The position numbers and the translations under genes were made by a program. The notes beneath the pieces were generated by a model that was not told the origin of the DNA, did not search any database, and saw nothing but the letters and a program-made list of their open reading frames with translations. Shown here one piece after another: positions 47,842 through 59,932 of a stretch of DNA of 64,000 nucleotides. The stretch's first letter is position 1, and each line of letters begins with the position of its first letter. This DNA is from Buxus sempervirens (Eukaryota > Streptophyta > Magnoliopsida > Buxales > Buxaceae): the NCBI GenBank assembly GCA_947561395.2, contig OX387186.1, forward strand, positions 40,567,220 through 40,631,219, in the 5' to 3' direction.

Positions 47842-49320
47842 CTTGTGGATTTGAGCCTTTTGGTGTTTTAGTTCATGTTTTTGATATTTTTGGATTTGCT
47901 TGCTATTTTGTGTTCTTAAGCATGTTGAGTATGTTCTAAATCTCAATTATTGCTTAAGAATTCATGGGGGTAGAAACATGCTTAATTTTGATTTATAGGA
48001 TTGTTTCTACAAACATGCGTAGGGGAGGTCCGTTTTGCTGAACCATGATTATTTCCTGCTATATTTTTATGATAGCATGTTTTAATTTTCAGCATGATCT
48101 CCATGATGATTTTGGGTGTATAACATGATCATATGTTTGCATGATAGATGATTTTTTATGAGCATGTTTTAGGTGCTATAGGATTGTTGTATTTACTTGT
48201 TTATTTTAAATATGCTTTCCTATTATGCCTGGGTTTGTTTATGCATGGCTGCGAAAAGAGTGGCAAGGGTTTGGGACGTTGTGAATGCACCCAATTTTTA
48301 CAATGCACTTTGCACATTTTATTTTTTTACACAGCCTATCCTTAACCTATAGGAAGTTGAACCCGAATGTATGTAGCTTGGCGCAATGAGGTCGATACTT
48401 CGGAAAGCGAAAGTGAAAACATTCACCTTAGAACTTTGGGCTAATGATGTGATGATAATGTGGATCTGTGATTCTGGTCATCACTAGGCTTGAGTGCTAA
48501 GTTGCCATTAAGCCAAAACCCAAAACTCCTACGCTTGAAGGTGGAGTTACACGTTTTTGGCTAAAGTACACAATTACATGGGGATATGGGTTTGTATGAT
48601 TGTGGGAAGGCCGTGTGCAGGGCTTACAAACCAGGGCATAATGCGGATGCTATATTCAAGGTAAACAAGGTAACAAGGTAATCCTATTGTTTTGCATTAT
48701 TATCATGTCATAGGGGTGTCATGGTGCCCATTGGTTCGGGATAAAATTGGTCCCAAAATATGCATATTTTCTAAAATTGGTACAGCCCATAGGAAGAGTT
48801 CTTAACTCTGTTTAGAATCAATCCTACCCTATGTTCACACAAGAGGCAACAGAAGGGTGCCAAATTCTTAAGTATGATGTCAATTTGGAGGGTACATGTG
48901 CCCTCCTAAACATGTATTTTAGCAAAAAGGTCAAAGTCCACTTTGGGACAGTTTAGAAGCTCTGCACTGGGTGAACCGTATGTTTGGATGAGCAATTAAA
49001 GTGATCAAACCATGCAAAAACTGAAAAAACATAAAAGAGCTCCATAAAACCGTATTTGATATACGGGCTGGGCTCATCCGTATTAGTTATACGGGCAGGG
49101 TTCGCTCGTGGATTCCATACGGTCACGGCTGGCTCGTAATTTGAATACGGGCATAGCTGGACCGTACTGTGTATACGGTTTTATCGGAAAATTAAATTTT
49201 AATCAGTTTTTCCCACTAAAATATTCTTTTGACCTTTAAATAATGATAAAGGGAAACAAGTTTGAATAAACTGCTTCAAAAAAAAAAACAAAATAATTGA
49301 ATAAAAAAAAACTGTGAAGG
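47842..49320 (+). other. 5' leader of element B with ATACGG palindromes
   Basis: Non-coding leader. The segment 48340-48700 aligns with the leader of A on both sides of the B insertion. At 49050-49180 short inverted repeats recur (CCGTAT-TTGAT-ATACGG at 49050-49066 and CCGTAT-TAGTT-ATACGG at 49078-49094, then further atacgg/ccgta copies), using the same word as the LTR B palindrome. No open frame with a recognisable domain was found. Confidence 0.7.
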
Positions 49321-51175
49321 TTCCTTGGGCTTCTGAAAGCCTCTGAATTTCAGACTTTTTCAAAAAACTCATGGGCCTCTGAAAGCCTTTGAATTTCAGA
49401 TATTTCAAAAAATCCTGGGGCCTCATAAAGCCTTTGAATTTCAGACTTTTTCAAAAAACTCATGGGCCTCTGAAAGCCTTTGAATTTCAGATTTTTCAAA
49501 AAATCCTGGGGCCTCTGAAAGCCTTTGAATTTCAGACTTTTTCTCAAAAACTCCTTGGGCCTCTGAAAGCCTTTGAATTTCAGACTTTTTATAAAAAATC
49601 CTTGGGCCTCTGAAAGCCTTTGAATTTTAGACCTTTTCTCAAAAACTCCTTGGGCCTCTGAAAGCCTTTGAATTTCAGACCTTTTTCTTTTGGGCCTCTG
49701 AAAGCCTTTGAATTTCAGATCTTTTGGGCCTCTGAAAGCCTTTGAATTTCAGATCTTTTGGGCCTCTGAAAGCCTTTGAATTGCAGACCTTTTTCTTTTG
49801 GGCCTCTGAAAGCCTTTGAATTTCAGACTTTTTCTCAAAACTCCTGGGGCCTGTGAAAGCCTTTGAATTTCAGACTTTCTCTCAAAAAATCCCCGGGCCT
49901 CTGAAAGCCTTTGAATTTCAGATCTTTTTCCTTTGGGCTTCTGAAAGCCTTTGAATTTCAGATCTTTGGGCCTCTGAAAGCCTTTGAATTTCAGACTTTT
50001 CCTCAAAAACTCCTTGGGCCTCTGAAAGCCTTTGAATTTCAGACTTTTATCAAAAATCCTTTGGGCCATCTAAAAGCCTCTGAATTTTAGACAAAACCTT
50101 TTGGGCCGTTTAAAAGCCTCTGAATTTTAGACATTCATTTCTTTGGGCCGTCTAAAAGCCTCTGAATTTTAGACCAATCATTTCTTTGGGCCGTCTAAAA
50201 GCCTTTGAATTTTAGACAATCATTCCTTTGGGCCGTCTATAAGGCTCTGAATTATAGACACATATCCTTTGGGCCGTCTAAAAGCCTCTGAATTTTAGAC
50301 ATTCATTTCTTTGGGCCGTCTAAAAGCCTCTGAATTTTAGACAAATCATTTCTTTGGGCCGTCTAAAAGCCTCTGAATTTTAGACAATCATATCCTTTGG
50401 ACCGTCTAAAAGCCTCTGAATTTTAGAAGGCCGTCTATAAGCCTCTGAATTGTAGACACATATCTTTTGGGCCATCTAAAAGCCTCTGAATTTTAGACAC
50501 ATATCCTTTGGGCCATCTATAAGCCTCTGAATTTTAGACAAATCATTCCTTTGGGCCGTCTAAAAGCCTCTGAATTTTAGACAATCATTTCTTTGGGCCG
50601 TCTAAAAGCCTCTGAATTTTAGACAATCATTTCTTTGGGCCATCTAAAAGCCTCTGAATTTTAGACAAATCATTTCTTTGGGCCGTCTACAAGCCTCTGA
50701 ATTATAGACACATATCCTTTGGGCCGTTTAAAAGCCTCTGAATTTTAGACACAACCTTTGCTTGGGCCGTCTAAAAGCCTCTGAATTTTAGACAAATCAT
50801 TTCTTTGGGCCATCTAAAAGTCTCTGAATTTTAGACAAATCATTTCTTTGGGCCGTCTATAAGCCTCTGAATTATACACACATATCCTTTGGGCCTCTGA
50901 AAGCCTTTGAATTTCAGATCTTTTTCCTTTGGGCCTCTGAAAGCCTTTGAATTTCAAATCTTTTTCCTCAGGCCTCTGAAAGCCTTTGAATTTTAGACCT
51001 TTCTCGAAAATTTCTGGGCCTCTGAAAGCCTTTGAATTTCAGACCTTTTTTCAAAAATACCCCTGGGCCTCTGAAAGCCTTTGAATTTCAGACCTTTTGC
51101 AAAAAATATCCCTGGGCCTCTGAAAGCCTTTGAATTTCAAATATTTTTCTCTTTTTGTGGGACCTGTTGGAAGCC
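49321..51175 (+). repeat. Tandem stem-loop array upstream of gag (element B)
   Basis: About 43 units of 34-50 bp. Each has a short inverted repeat around a conserved loop GCC(T/C)(T/C)TGAA, followed by a T- or A-rich linker. The outer blocks (49321-50055 and 50885-51150) use stem TCTGAAA / TTTCAGA. The middle block (50056-50884) uses GTCTAAAA / TTTTAGAC, with a variant GTCTATAA / TTATAGAC (50235-50259). Both arms change together in most units. Long open frames across the array are repeat artefacts. Confidence 0.92.
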
Positions 51176-51377
51176 CTAGATTATTCCAACAATTCTAAAG
51201 AAAAAAGAAGCAAATAAAGAAAAAAAAAATCCAAACTCGTGTTCACCCAGCTTACACATAGGCATTCATAGGCATGTGAATGAGATTAAATGGGCACTGA
51301 TATTTTCCCTTTATTTTTGCCAGGTACCAAGTACACTTGCAACCATAGCTCCTGTAACCAGATCAAGAGCTCGCGCC

Positions 51378-53114
51378 ATGAATCCCATTGAGACTGAAGC
51401 TGATGCTCCTCACCCAGATTTAGCCCTGCTTCAGGAGCAGGTGGCAGGACTAGCTCGAATGCTAGAGAACATACTATCAGTGCAGGCCGAACAAGTCCAA
51501 GCCTAGAACCAAGCCTCCACTTCCAACCAAGCACCTCCACCTCAAATCAATATTCCACCTCCGGTTCAACCTATTCCTAAACCCACCCCGGAACCTATAC
51601 TGATCAGGGGGGAGACGGTTGAGTTTGAGAAAGAGAAGGAAAAAGAGAGAATGAGGGATGAGATGGAAAAGAAGTTCATGCATAGGCTGGAGATTATTCA
51701 GGACGAGCTAAGGGAAGTGAAAGGGATACGTAACTTTGGGGGCACCAATTTTGAAGATCTGTGCCTATACCCCAATGCATGTCTACCGGCCAAGTTTAAA
51801 TGCCAAGATTTTGATAAATATGATGGCACTGGCTGCCCAATGAGCCATTTGAAGTTATACTGCGGGGCTTTATACCAGTTTGGCCGGGATGACGGCATAC
51901 TAATTCAACTATTCCAGAGGAGTTTAATTGGAGCTGCTTTGAGGTGGTTTACCACTTTGGATCATGGGAAAATAAGAAGGTGGAAGGATTTAGCAGATTC
52001 CTTTTTGGCACAACACAGGTTCAAATTTGAGATTATACCAGATAGGTATGACATGATGAGGATGGCGAAGAGAAATGATGAAACCATAAGGCAATATGCT
52101 AAAAGGTGGAGGGAGTTGGCTGCTCAAGTCAAGCCACCCGTGGGAGAACCAGAAATGATTTCAACTTTCATCATGACATTGGGGCAACCATTTTATAGTC
52201 ACTTGGTGGGTCAAACTACTACCAACTTTGCTACCCTAGTGCAAGTGGCAGACAGAATTGAAGATGGGATCAAGTCTGGGAAAATAGCTGATTACTATGC
52301 AGTGTTGAACCAAGAAGCTTCCACCACTTTCTCTACACAGAAAAAGGAGAATGGTAATGGAAGAATAAAGAATGAAGAAGAGAGAGAAGCAGAAGTGAAT
52401 ATGGTGCAACTTCCTAGGGAACCCTTTCAAATCAATGTCCATCCACCTCCTATCAAGCCAACCCATCAAGTTCCTTTGCTGCCTATCCAAATTAATGTCC
52501 CTTCTGCACAGCCTATGAAGGAGGAAACAGAAGTAAGGAAGAGAAGGGAATTTTCTAAACTGCCTATGAGACCATCTGAGCTTTTGCCTACTTTACTTCA
52601 AAAGGGTTATGTGACTTTGAGGTTGCCAAATCCTCATGCAAGCAAGGGGAAGAATTATGATTCATTTGCAATCTGTGATTATCATATGAGCACTCTAGGG
52701 CATACCACAGATCGTTGCGTGGCCCTAAAGCATGCAATCCAGGATTTGTTGGATAATAACTCCTTATCATTCAATTCAGTCACTCCCATCCCACCTATCG
52801 ATAACAATGGGGCAGGCAACTCAAATGCAATAGGGGCAATTTTCTCTGGAGAAAGAAGATTTGACCCTTCTCAGCTTATCACTCCTATTGGTCCAACAGT
52901 CAGGGTTTATCTTGAAAGAAATGCTCCTGGTTATGAGCAGGAAGGCTTGCCTTACTCAGCAAGAGAAAGAAATTATCTGAAAAGGGAGAAAAATCAACTT
53001 TTGCCTTTGAGAACATGGGTAGTTTTCGAACTCCCACGTTCTCTGAAAAGAAACCCTCATAAGAAGAATGCACATTTCCTGAGAATCTTAAGGAGCCTTG
53101 TTCTCAGGAAGTGA
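51378..53114 (+). pseudogene. gag: Element B Gag, one early stop
   Basis: The frame starts at MNPIETEADAPHPDLALLQE (51378), following VTRSRARA. It is interrupted by TAG at 51504-51506 and then open from 51507 to 53114. The N-terminal coiled coil is followed by the gag core (about 51750-52270: LPAKFKCQDFDKYDGTGCPM, LIQLFQRSLIGAALRWFTTL, ETIRQYAKRWRELAAQVKPP). A Cys/His segment (CDYHMSTLGHTTDRC, near 52675) is followed by KHAIQDLLDNNSL. It closely resembles the gag of A at 59933 onward. The C-terminus after about 52990 looks truncated by the deletion that removed protease. With a single stop, this is the best preserved gag of the nest. Confidence 0.88.
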
Positions 53115-56100
53115 TTTTAATAAAGGCTCTTAAAAAAAAAATTTTTTTTTTTCTCTTTAACATTTGTTCTAGAAAAAAAAAAGTTTTCAGCAAGGTCATT
53201 TTACTTATGAATCATATCTCTTATTGAATTTCATTGAGTTGAATATGACTTCGACATTGGGCTCAATTTTGAGACCAAAATCGAAGAAAAAGATATTTTA
53301 TGTGAAAATTCAAATCTTTTTAAGTGTCATGAGAAGAATATTCTGCAAAATTATGAAGTGACCAATTTAATGGCCTTTGGAACCAAAGATGACCCACAGT
53401 CTTCAATAGAAAAGATAAAAGAAGATTTGAAGTTTCTTTATTAGAATACAGAAAGGATCACATCACTTGCTAATTCGTTCAAAGGGAAGTTGATAATATT
53501 GTTTGAAGAAATTTTGGGGCTTTGCACTTGAAAATATGGGAGAAGATTTGACCTTTTCGTTGGAAATCAAATTGAGCATCATTTGATGGAAAGAATCCAA
53601 ATTCAAAAAATTGATCAAAAGGTGAAGAACTTGTTCATAATAGAGGTTCTATTTGAAAAGGCTTTCATGTTGATAGAAGGTGATTAAGAAAAAAAAAGAG
53701 AAGAAAAAATCCTGAGCTGGTCATGTAGTGCAACTCTTCCAAGTCTAAAATTCAAACTTTTCTTAAAATGATAAGAGGCCTTTCTTTCTTATATCCCCAA
53801 AATTTTTGAAATCCCTAGTTAAACCCTTTGAGCTTGATACATTTTTCCAAATAACCTACACTGAGAATTGTAACCCCACACTGGGGCAAATTTATTAAGG
53901 CATAAAAAAAAGGGAATGAAGGGACAATTATTGAAATTCAAAAGAGATTTTGAATATGTTTTCAAAAAATGGGGCAAAGAAATGAAAAAAAAAAGAAGAA
54001 AAAGAAAAAAAGATAATCAAATGCTATTTGGAGAATGTCTTCAAAATTGTGAAGAAAAGAATGGAAAAAAAAAGGTTCAATACTGGAGAATAAGTTTCAA
54101 ATGAAGAAATCAAAGTGGGGGAAGAACTTCATTACTGGGAGCAATTTTGTATTCATTCCAAGGGAAGAAATGCCTTAAAAATTACAATTTCAGTTAACCC
54201 ATTTGATCATAGGGTATTTGAGCCTTTTATTCCTTTTCTTTCTAAACTAACACCAAGTCTTCATTTCATCCCATTCATAAGTCCTCTTTGATTAAGAAAT
54301 TTTGAATTAAGGCAGTTTTGACTACATGGTTGTTGGTGATGAAGGATAAAAATAAAAAAAGAAAAAAAAAGAAAGAAAAAGAAAAAGGAAAAAATGGAAA
54401 AAATGTAGTGAAAACCCGGAAGGGTGCTACATGGCAAATAATCAGCTATCTACAAGAAGGAAATCGTCAGAGAGGAAAGTCCAGAATTGGTATAGATCCA
54501 GGTGAAGTCCTCATGTTGGTGGTTATTTTGAGATACAGTCACTCTTCAAGTGATTGAGGAAAATTCTCTTTTCAAGACTGAAACAACATAATCAGAACTA
54601 TGATATGAATCATCTGTGAATAAGTTGATGGCCATCAAAATTGCCATTAGGAAATTATTGCTGAATTTGAAGTCATAAATTCCCATATCATGGATACAAG
54701 GGAGAAACAATTGCTCTTCAATTGGATGAAGGAAAATGTCTTTCTAGACTGGGGCAAAATAATCAGATTGAAAGAGTCGTTATATCTGGAGCATCAATTG
54801 ACAAGCCGATGGTCATGGGAATGATTCTAAAGGTTCCGAAGGCTTATTTTGGTCTTTCTTCATTTTCTGAAATAATCTTCTCATTATTCAACTTGATTTT
54901 AATTCTTTTGGACTATATGCTAATAAGTGATTGGATCATTTTTTTCAAAAAAAATATAAAAACACAAAAAAGCAAAAACTATATTTTTGGCCTATGAAGA
55001 GAATCTATATCTTTTCATAAAACATTGGTTTTGCAAGCATTAGAGAATTCTGAGGCCACTAGTATAAAATATATTTTCTTATGTTTGCATTTGCATTATT
55101 CTATTAGGGTTTCTTTTTGGCAAAGGTTAAAAAAAAAAAAGAAAAAAGAAAAAAGAAAAAAAGAGGATCATCTCTACTGAGGGGCAAATACTTCTTCAAA
55201 CAATCAAAACCGGGGCATGCTCAGTGTCTTTTCCTCTGGGTTTTCATTGAAATGAATTCCAACATCTGGAAGAAGCAATCAAGCTTTAGTCTTCGAATTT
55301 GAAAGAAAAAAAAAAGGCTTCGAAGCAATGGCATGTTTTCTTCGTTAAACAAGGGTTCCCAATTCTTCAATCATGAAGAAGGATTTTACTGGGGCAGCAA
55401 GAAGGCATGAAAGACAGATCATGGGTTGTAAAGGCATGAGATTAGATCATCAGATTATGGTTCTCAAATCCATCAATCAAGATGAGGGCATTCACTTGGG
55501 CAATTAAAAAGCATGAAGACAGGTTATGGGCAGTAAGGGCACATAAATCGTTATTGAGAGAGCAAGAAGATAAAGAAGCAAAAGCAAGTTGCAGCATATT
55601 CAAGCACAGGTTCGGGAATCAAATGGCACCCAGGTATATCAAATAAGAAAATCAATCAGGAAAATTCAAAAAGTGAAAAACATCAAAATCAATTGAGTTT
55701 GCAGTGGTCAATTTTAAATCCACATTCTTTTCAAAATTTGCTTGTCTCATATTTCTTTTCATAGCCACGAGAGCTCAAAGAAATCTGAGATAAGGAAGAG
55801 ACGCCACCCCATCAGACTTCAAGCAGGGGTTTCATTAGCTATCTTCGAATCCATGTTTTTATCATTTCTTTGTTTGACCAAAGCAAGTTCAATTAATGAG
55901 ATGTTTTTCAAATGTGTAATTTTGAGTTGTGTTTGTTCTTTGCTGTTCATTGTGCTATAACTGCAGGCCACCCAGAAAATTTGTCTTTTTCATCATTTTC
56001 TCCACACTTTTCAGGAGATTAATGTTTATATCAGTTGTAAGTTGCAAGGATTACCACCTTACCCTCTTTTGTTTAAAAATTTTGTCTCAAATCTCACTTC

Positions 56101-56301
56101 ATATCCACGAGTGCTCAGTGAGAGGAGAGAGGAGGATTTGCCCCTTAAGCTGAGGGACTTTTTAGCAAATCTTCCGCAATGAATTCTTTTTACCAAAATC
56201 ATCCATTTAATCCTTGCAAAATGCAATTTGTTAGACAAAAATCTCAAAAAGTGCAATTGGTGGGTCTTTTTACTCTCTGCTAGTAATTGGTTCCAATCAC
56301 C
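53115..56301 (+). other. Degenerate post-gag region of element B
   Basis: Sequence 53115-53400 aligns with the spacer before RT in element A ('gaatatgacttcga', 'ttggaaccaaagatga'). Beyond that it is AT-rich with A-runs and repeated short phrases (e.g. 'actggggcaaa', 'gggcaaata') and no RT, RNase H or integrase motif in any frame. Small Lys-rich frames are artefacts of A-runs. Confidence 0.7.
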
Positions 56302-56318
56302 AGTAAAGAGGGGGCAGC
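56302..56318 (+). other. Polypurine tract of element B
   Basis: agtaaagagggggcagc directly precedes the 3' LTR. Confidence 0.8.
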
Positions 56319-58141
56319 TGTAGACACCCCAAATTGCACTAAAAATGAGAAAATAATTGAAAATATTAATTGGGATTTGAAACAGGTCAAAAAAGTGTAA
56401 AATCTGGCCAAATTGGTCATGACCGTATTTTGTTTACGGAATGGTCATACCTGCAGTTGATATACGGTCACGGCGTGCCCGTATTAATAATACGGGCAGG
56501 GCGCGACCGTAATATATATAAGGGCACGGGGGTCTTTGTACGAATTTTACCTTTTTGATTTTTGAGCCTTATCTGCACCCAAATATCTCTCTTGGATAAG
56601 CAAATTCTCTTATTTATCTGTTCGAATTATCTCATTTATCCCTGTGGATAAAGGATGAGCATGATCTTGTGTTTAACTTAAACTGAAACTCTATCTTGCA
56701 AAACCTTGGACCAACCATGCCCCTGGGTTTGCCTATAAATAGAGGACCTTTCCTCAAGCAAAAGGCCACGAAATTTTGAGTCCAAGGAATTCTAAGAAGC
56801 TCCAAGAGAAGAGAAAGAACTCCTGCTGCCTGCCTGCTCAATCCAGGTAAGTCCCCTATCCCTTTTGATTTTCTGTCTTCAATTCTAGAAGTAATAGGAT
56901 CATCTCTATTGCTGTAGAATAAGGCCATCTTTTGTACTTGTATTCCTAAACTTGTCTCTAAGTACCTCAAGAGTCTCTCTAGCCGTAAAACGTGAAGAGA
57001 GAACTAGGGGAAAGGGGAACAGGTGGATCCCTAGAATAGAACCCCATATCTGTTTTTTTCTTTTTTCATAGAATAAGGCCTGTGATTGTGTTTGTGTAAC
57101 CAAACCTATCTCTAAGTACCTCAAGAGTCTTTCTAGCCGTAAAACGTGAAGAGAGAACTAGGGGAAAGGGGAATAGGTGGATCCGTAGGGTAGACCCCCA
57201 TGTGCTCTAATTTGTGAGATGTGGCTGTTTTAAATATTTTGATCATGTTTTAATGCTTTTTATGATATATCTGAATGAATAACATGAATCTATGATGTTT
57301 ATAGCATGAGATCCCCGCTTTTTTCCAAAATTTGGATTTTTGCCACTTTTGCACCTACAGCACTGTTTTCGTGACTTTTGCGATTTTAGGCTAGGACCTT
57401 GGATTTATCATGATCAATATGGTAGATCTGGATCCAGAAGCTTGAAAATAAATTCTAGGGTTTCATGATGTGGTTTTTTAAATCGTTTTTCATTATTGAA
57501 AGAAGACCCTACGGTCTAAGTTCTTCCCTTTTGGTGTTTTTCATCAACGTGGGTATTTTTGGTTTTTATTTCTTGATTTAATGTGAAATTTGGGCTTTAT
57601 CTATGTCCTGGATTATTCAAGTTTAATTTTGAAATATTTTATAAAAATCATATTTTTCTAGATTTCTAGAATTTGACTTGAAGCCAGATTTTTGGATTTT
57701 TCACTTTAAATTGATTTTATTTGATTTTATCTTAATTTTTTTTGATCATGAAACCCTAGGAATGGTATGATCATATTTGAAAGTTCTGGATCAATCAGAC
57801 TATTCATATGAAAAAACCATACAATTTTTGTCTTTTTTGTGATTTTTCCTGATTTTATAGCAAGCCTTTTTTCCTTTAATTTAACATGAACAATACCTGG
57901 CAACCATCTTGTGTGGATGAATAGGGGTGCCTAACACCTTCCCCTGTTCATAACCTAATCCCCTTACCCATCTCTGGTTGTTTTTTTTAGGAGGGATATT
58001 TTGCCCTAAAATTTGCCTTTTGTGCTTATTTGATATTTTGGTGTCCATTCATACCTAAATTGAATGGTGGCGACTCTTTGTTTAATTTAATCCCGTGTGA
58101 TGATTAGGAAATCATTAAATTGATTTTTTCCATGTCTCACA
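56319..58141 (+). repeat. 3' LTR of element B
   Basis: Nearly identical to 45996-47821, with TATA at 56734-56741 and the palindrome at 56476-56498. It ends tctcaca followed by the target copy gattt. Confidence 0.95.
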
Positions 58142-59149
58142 GATTTTGGTCATCACTAGACTTGAGTTCTAAGTTGCCAATTAAGCCAAAATCCAAAAAC
58201 CATACGCTTGAAGGTGGAGAAACACGTTTTCATCTAAAAGTACATAATTGCGTTTGGGGAATTGGGTGTAAATGTGGGAAGGCCGTTTGCATGTTTCACA
58301 GGCCAAGGTATAATATGAATACCATATTGAAGGAAATACAAGGTGGCAAGGTAAAACCATGTTCTTTTTTATTATTTTCATATAAATTAAAAGCCATGGT
58401 GTCCATATGCTTGGGACGAAATTTTTCCCAAAAATGTATATAGCCTAAAGTTGGTGTAACCTATAGGATGAGTTTCCAACTCAATAAAGGTCATCCTACC
58501 CAAAGTCCAAGCAAGAGGCAACCAAGTGTACAAAGTCCAATAATGGGTATGTAACTTTGGAGGGTACAAGTACCCTCATAAATTTGGGAATTTTTGCAAG
58601 AATGATGTCAAAGCCCAATTTGGGGCAAGTTTTAAAGGCCAAGTCAAGGTGAACATCAATTGGGAATGAAAATAACATAATCTAGTGAAACAATGAGTCA
58701 AAAAGGACCATTTCGGCCTTAACCAACAACTCAATTCGGTTAAGAAGAATTTCATTTATATCCGGCATATGTTATCGGTTGCAAAGACTTATGCGTGTAT
58801 CCGACTAATTATATCGGATACAATAAGCCATAACCTTATTTGATATATTATGTCGGATACATTCAAAAAATGTATAAATTTGTTTTTCAGCCCAAATTTT
58901 CAGAATAAAATGCCTAAAACACTGTGGATAATCTTTAAGCACCCCAAAGAGAATATAAAAAAATGTTTCAAAAAAATGATAATAAAAAAAAATTGCTTTT
59001 AGGGTTTAACCTAATTTTGGAAATCAAAGAGGAAACCAAGGTGTCATATTTTTTGATACCAATTCAATTCAAATATGTTTTTATCAAGCTTTTGAACTTG
59101 AAAACTGAGAAAATTCAAAAAAAAAAAAAAAGAAACTTTTGGTTGGTTA
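58142..59149 (+). other. Leader of element A, resumed after B
   Basis: It begins 'gattttggtcatcactag', which matches the B leader at about 48473, so it continues the A leader cut at 45995. At 58741-58870 it carries TCGGATAC-type palindromes, the word used in LTR A. It is not coding. Confidence 0.75.
58797..58821. repeat. Perfect hairpin in leader A
   Basis: An 8-bp stem GTATCCGA / TCGGATAC with a 9-nt loop, the same stem word as the LTR A hairpin at 42481-42505. Confidence 0.85.
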
Positions 59150-59745
59150 TTTTATCAATCAAATCAAAACATTTGTGGGACACTTGGAAGCCCTAGAATA
59201 TTCCGAGAAACCTTTGGTTGATTATTTTTTCCAATCAAATCAAAACATTTGTGGGACACTTGGAAGCCCTAGAATATTCAGAGAAACCTTTGGTTGGTTA
59301 TTTTTTCCAACCAAAATCAAAAATTTGTGGGACATTTGGAAGCCCCAGAATATTCCAAAAAACCTTTGTTTGGTCACGAGAACCAATCAAAATCAATAAT
59401 TGGTGGGACATTTGGAAGCCCCAGAATATTCAAAAAAAAACCTTTGTTTGGTCACGAGAACCAATCAAAATCAAAAATTTGTGGGACATTTGGAAGCCCC
59501 AGAATATTCCAAAAAACCTTTGTTTGGTCACGAGAACCAATCAAAATAAAAAATTTGTGGGACATTTGGAAGCCCCAGAATATTTCAAAAAACCTTTGTT
59601 TGGTCACGAGAACCAATCAAATCAAAAAATTTGTGGGACATTTGGAAGCCCCAGAATATTCCAAAAACCTTTGTTTGGTCACGAGAACCAATCAAAAAAA
59701 AAATTTGTGGGACATTTGGAAGCCCTAGAATATTCCAAGCAAAAT
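59150..59745 (+). repeat. Tandem stem-loop array upstream of gag (element A)
   Basis: Nine or so units of about 60 bp (TTTGTGGGACATTTGGAAGC … cacgagaaccaatcaaaa). Each contains the inverted repeat TTTGGAA / TTCCAAA around GCCCCAGAATA (or GCCCTAGAATA), with some mismatched units. One unit of this type (ttggaagccctagattattc) also closes the array of B at 51169. The 241-codon open frame over it is an artefact of the repeat. Confidence 0.88.
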
Positions 59746-59932
59746 CAAAAAAATAATAATAATAATAAAAAAAAAAAAATAAATCTGGACTTGTGTTCAC
59801 CTAACCTACTTGTGTACATTTATAGGGGTGTGACTCAAGTTAAGTGGAAGCTAACTTGTTTCTTTGTTTCTTCTTCCCCAGGTACACTTAATTGCCATCA
59901 TTGCTCCTGTGACCAGATCCAAAGCCCAAGCC

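Larger units (their letters stand above)
45996..58141 (+). mobile_element. Element B: gag-only Ogre-like element nested in A
   Basis: The LTRs of 1826 and 1823 bp (TGTAGACACC … TCTCACA) flank a leader, hairpin arrays, gag and about 3.2 kb of degenerate sequence. The flanking 5-mers gattc (45991-45995) and gattt (58142-58146) are a target duplication with one mismatch. The LTRs differ at roughly 25-30 positions by eye (98-99% identity). Protease and G-patch are deleted: sequence after gag (53110-53260) aligns to 63710-63845 of A. No RT or integrase motif was found, so this is a non-autonomous relative of A. Confidence 0.92.

Noticed and set aside
49749..50069. Open frames with SLKFKGFQRP-type peptide repeats
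   Set aside because: They are translations of the tandem hairpin array in several frames. No start context or conserved protein was recognised.
49321..51175. Regular repeats and spacers reminiscent of a CRISPR array
   Set aside because: The context is a plant retrotransposon. Spacers are near-identical T- or A-rich linkers rather than unique sequences, and no cas genes exist.
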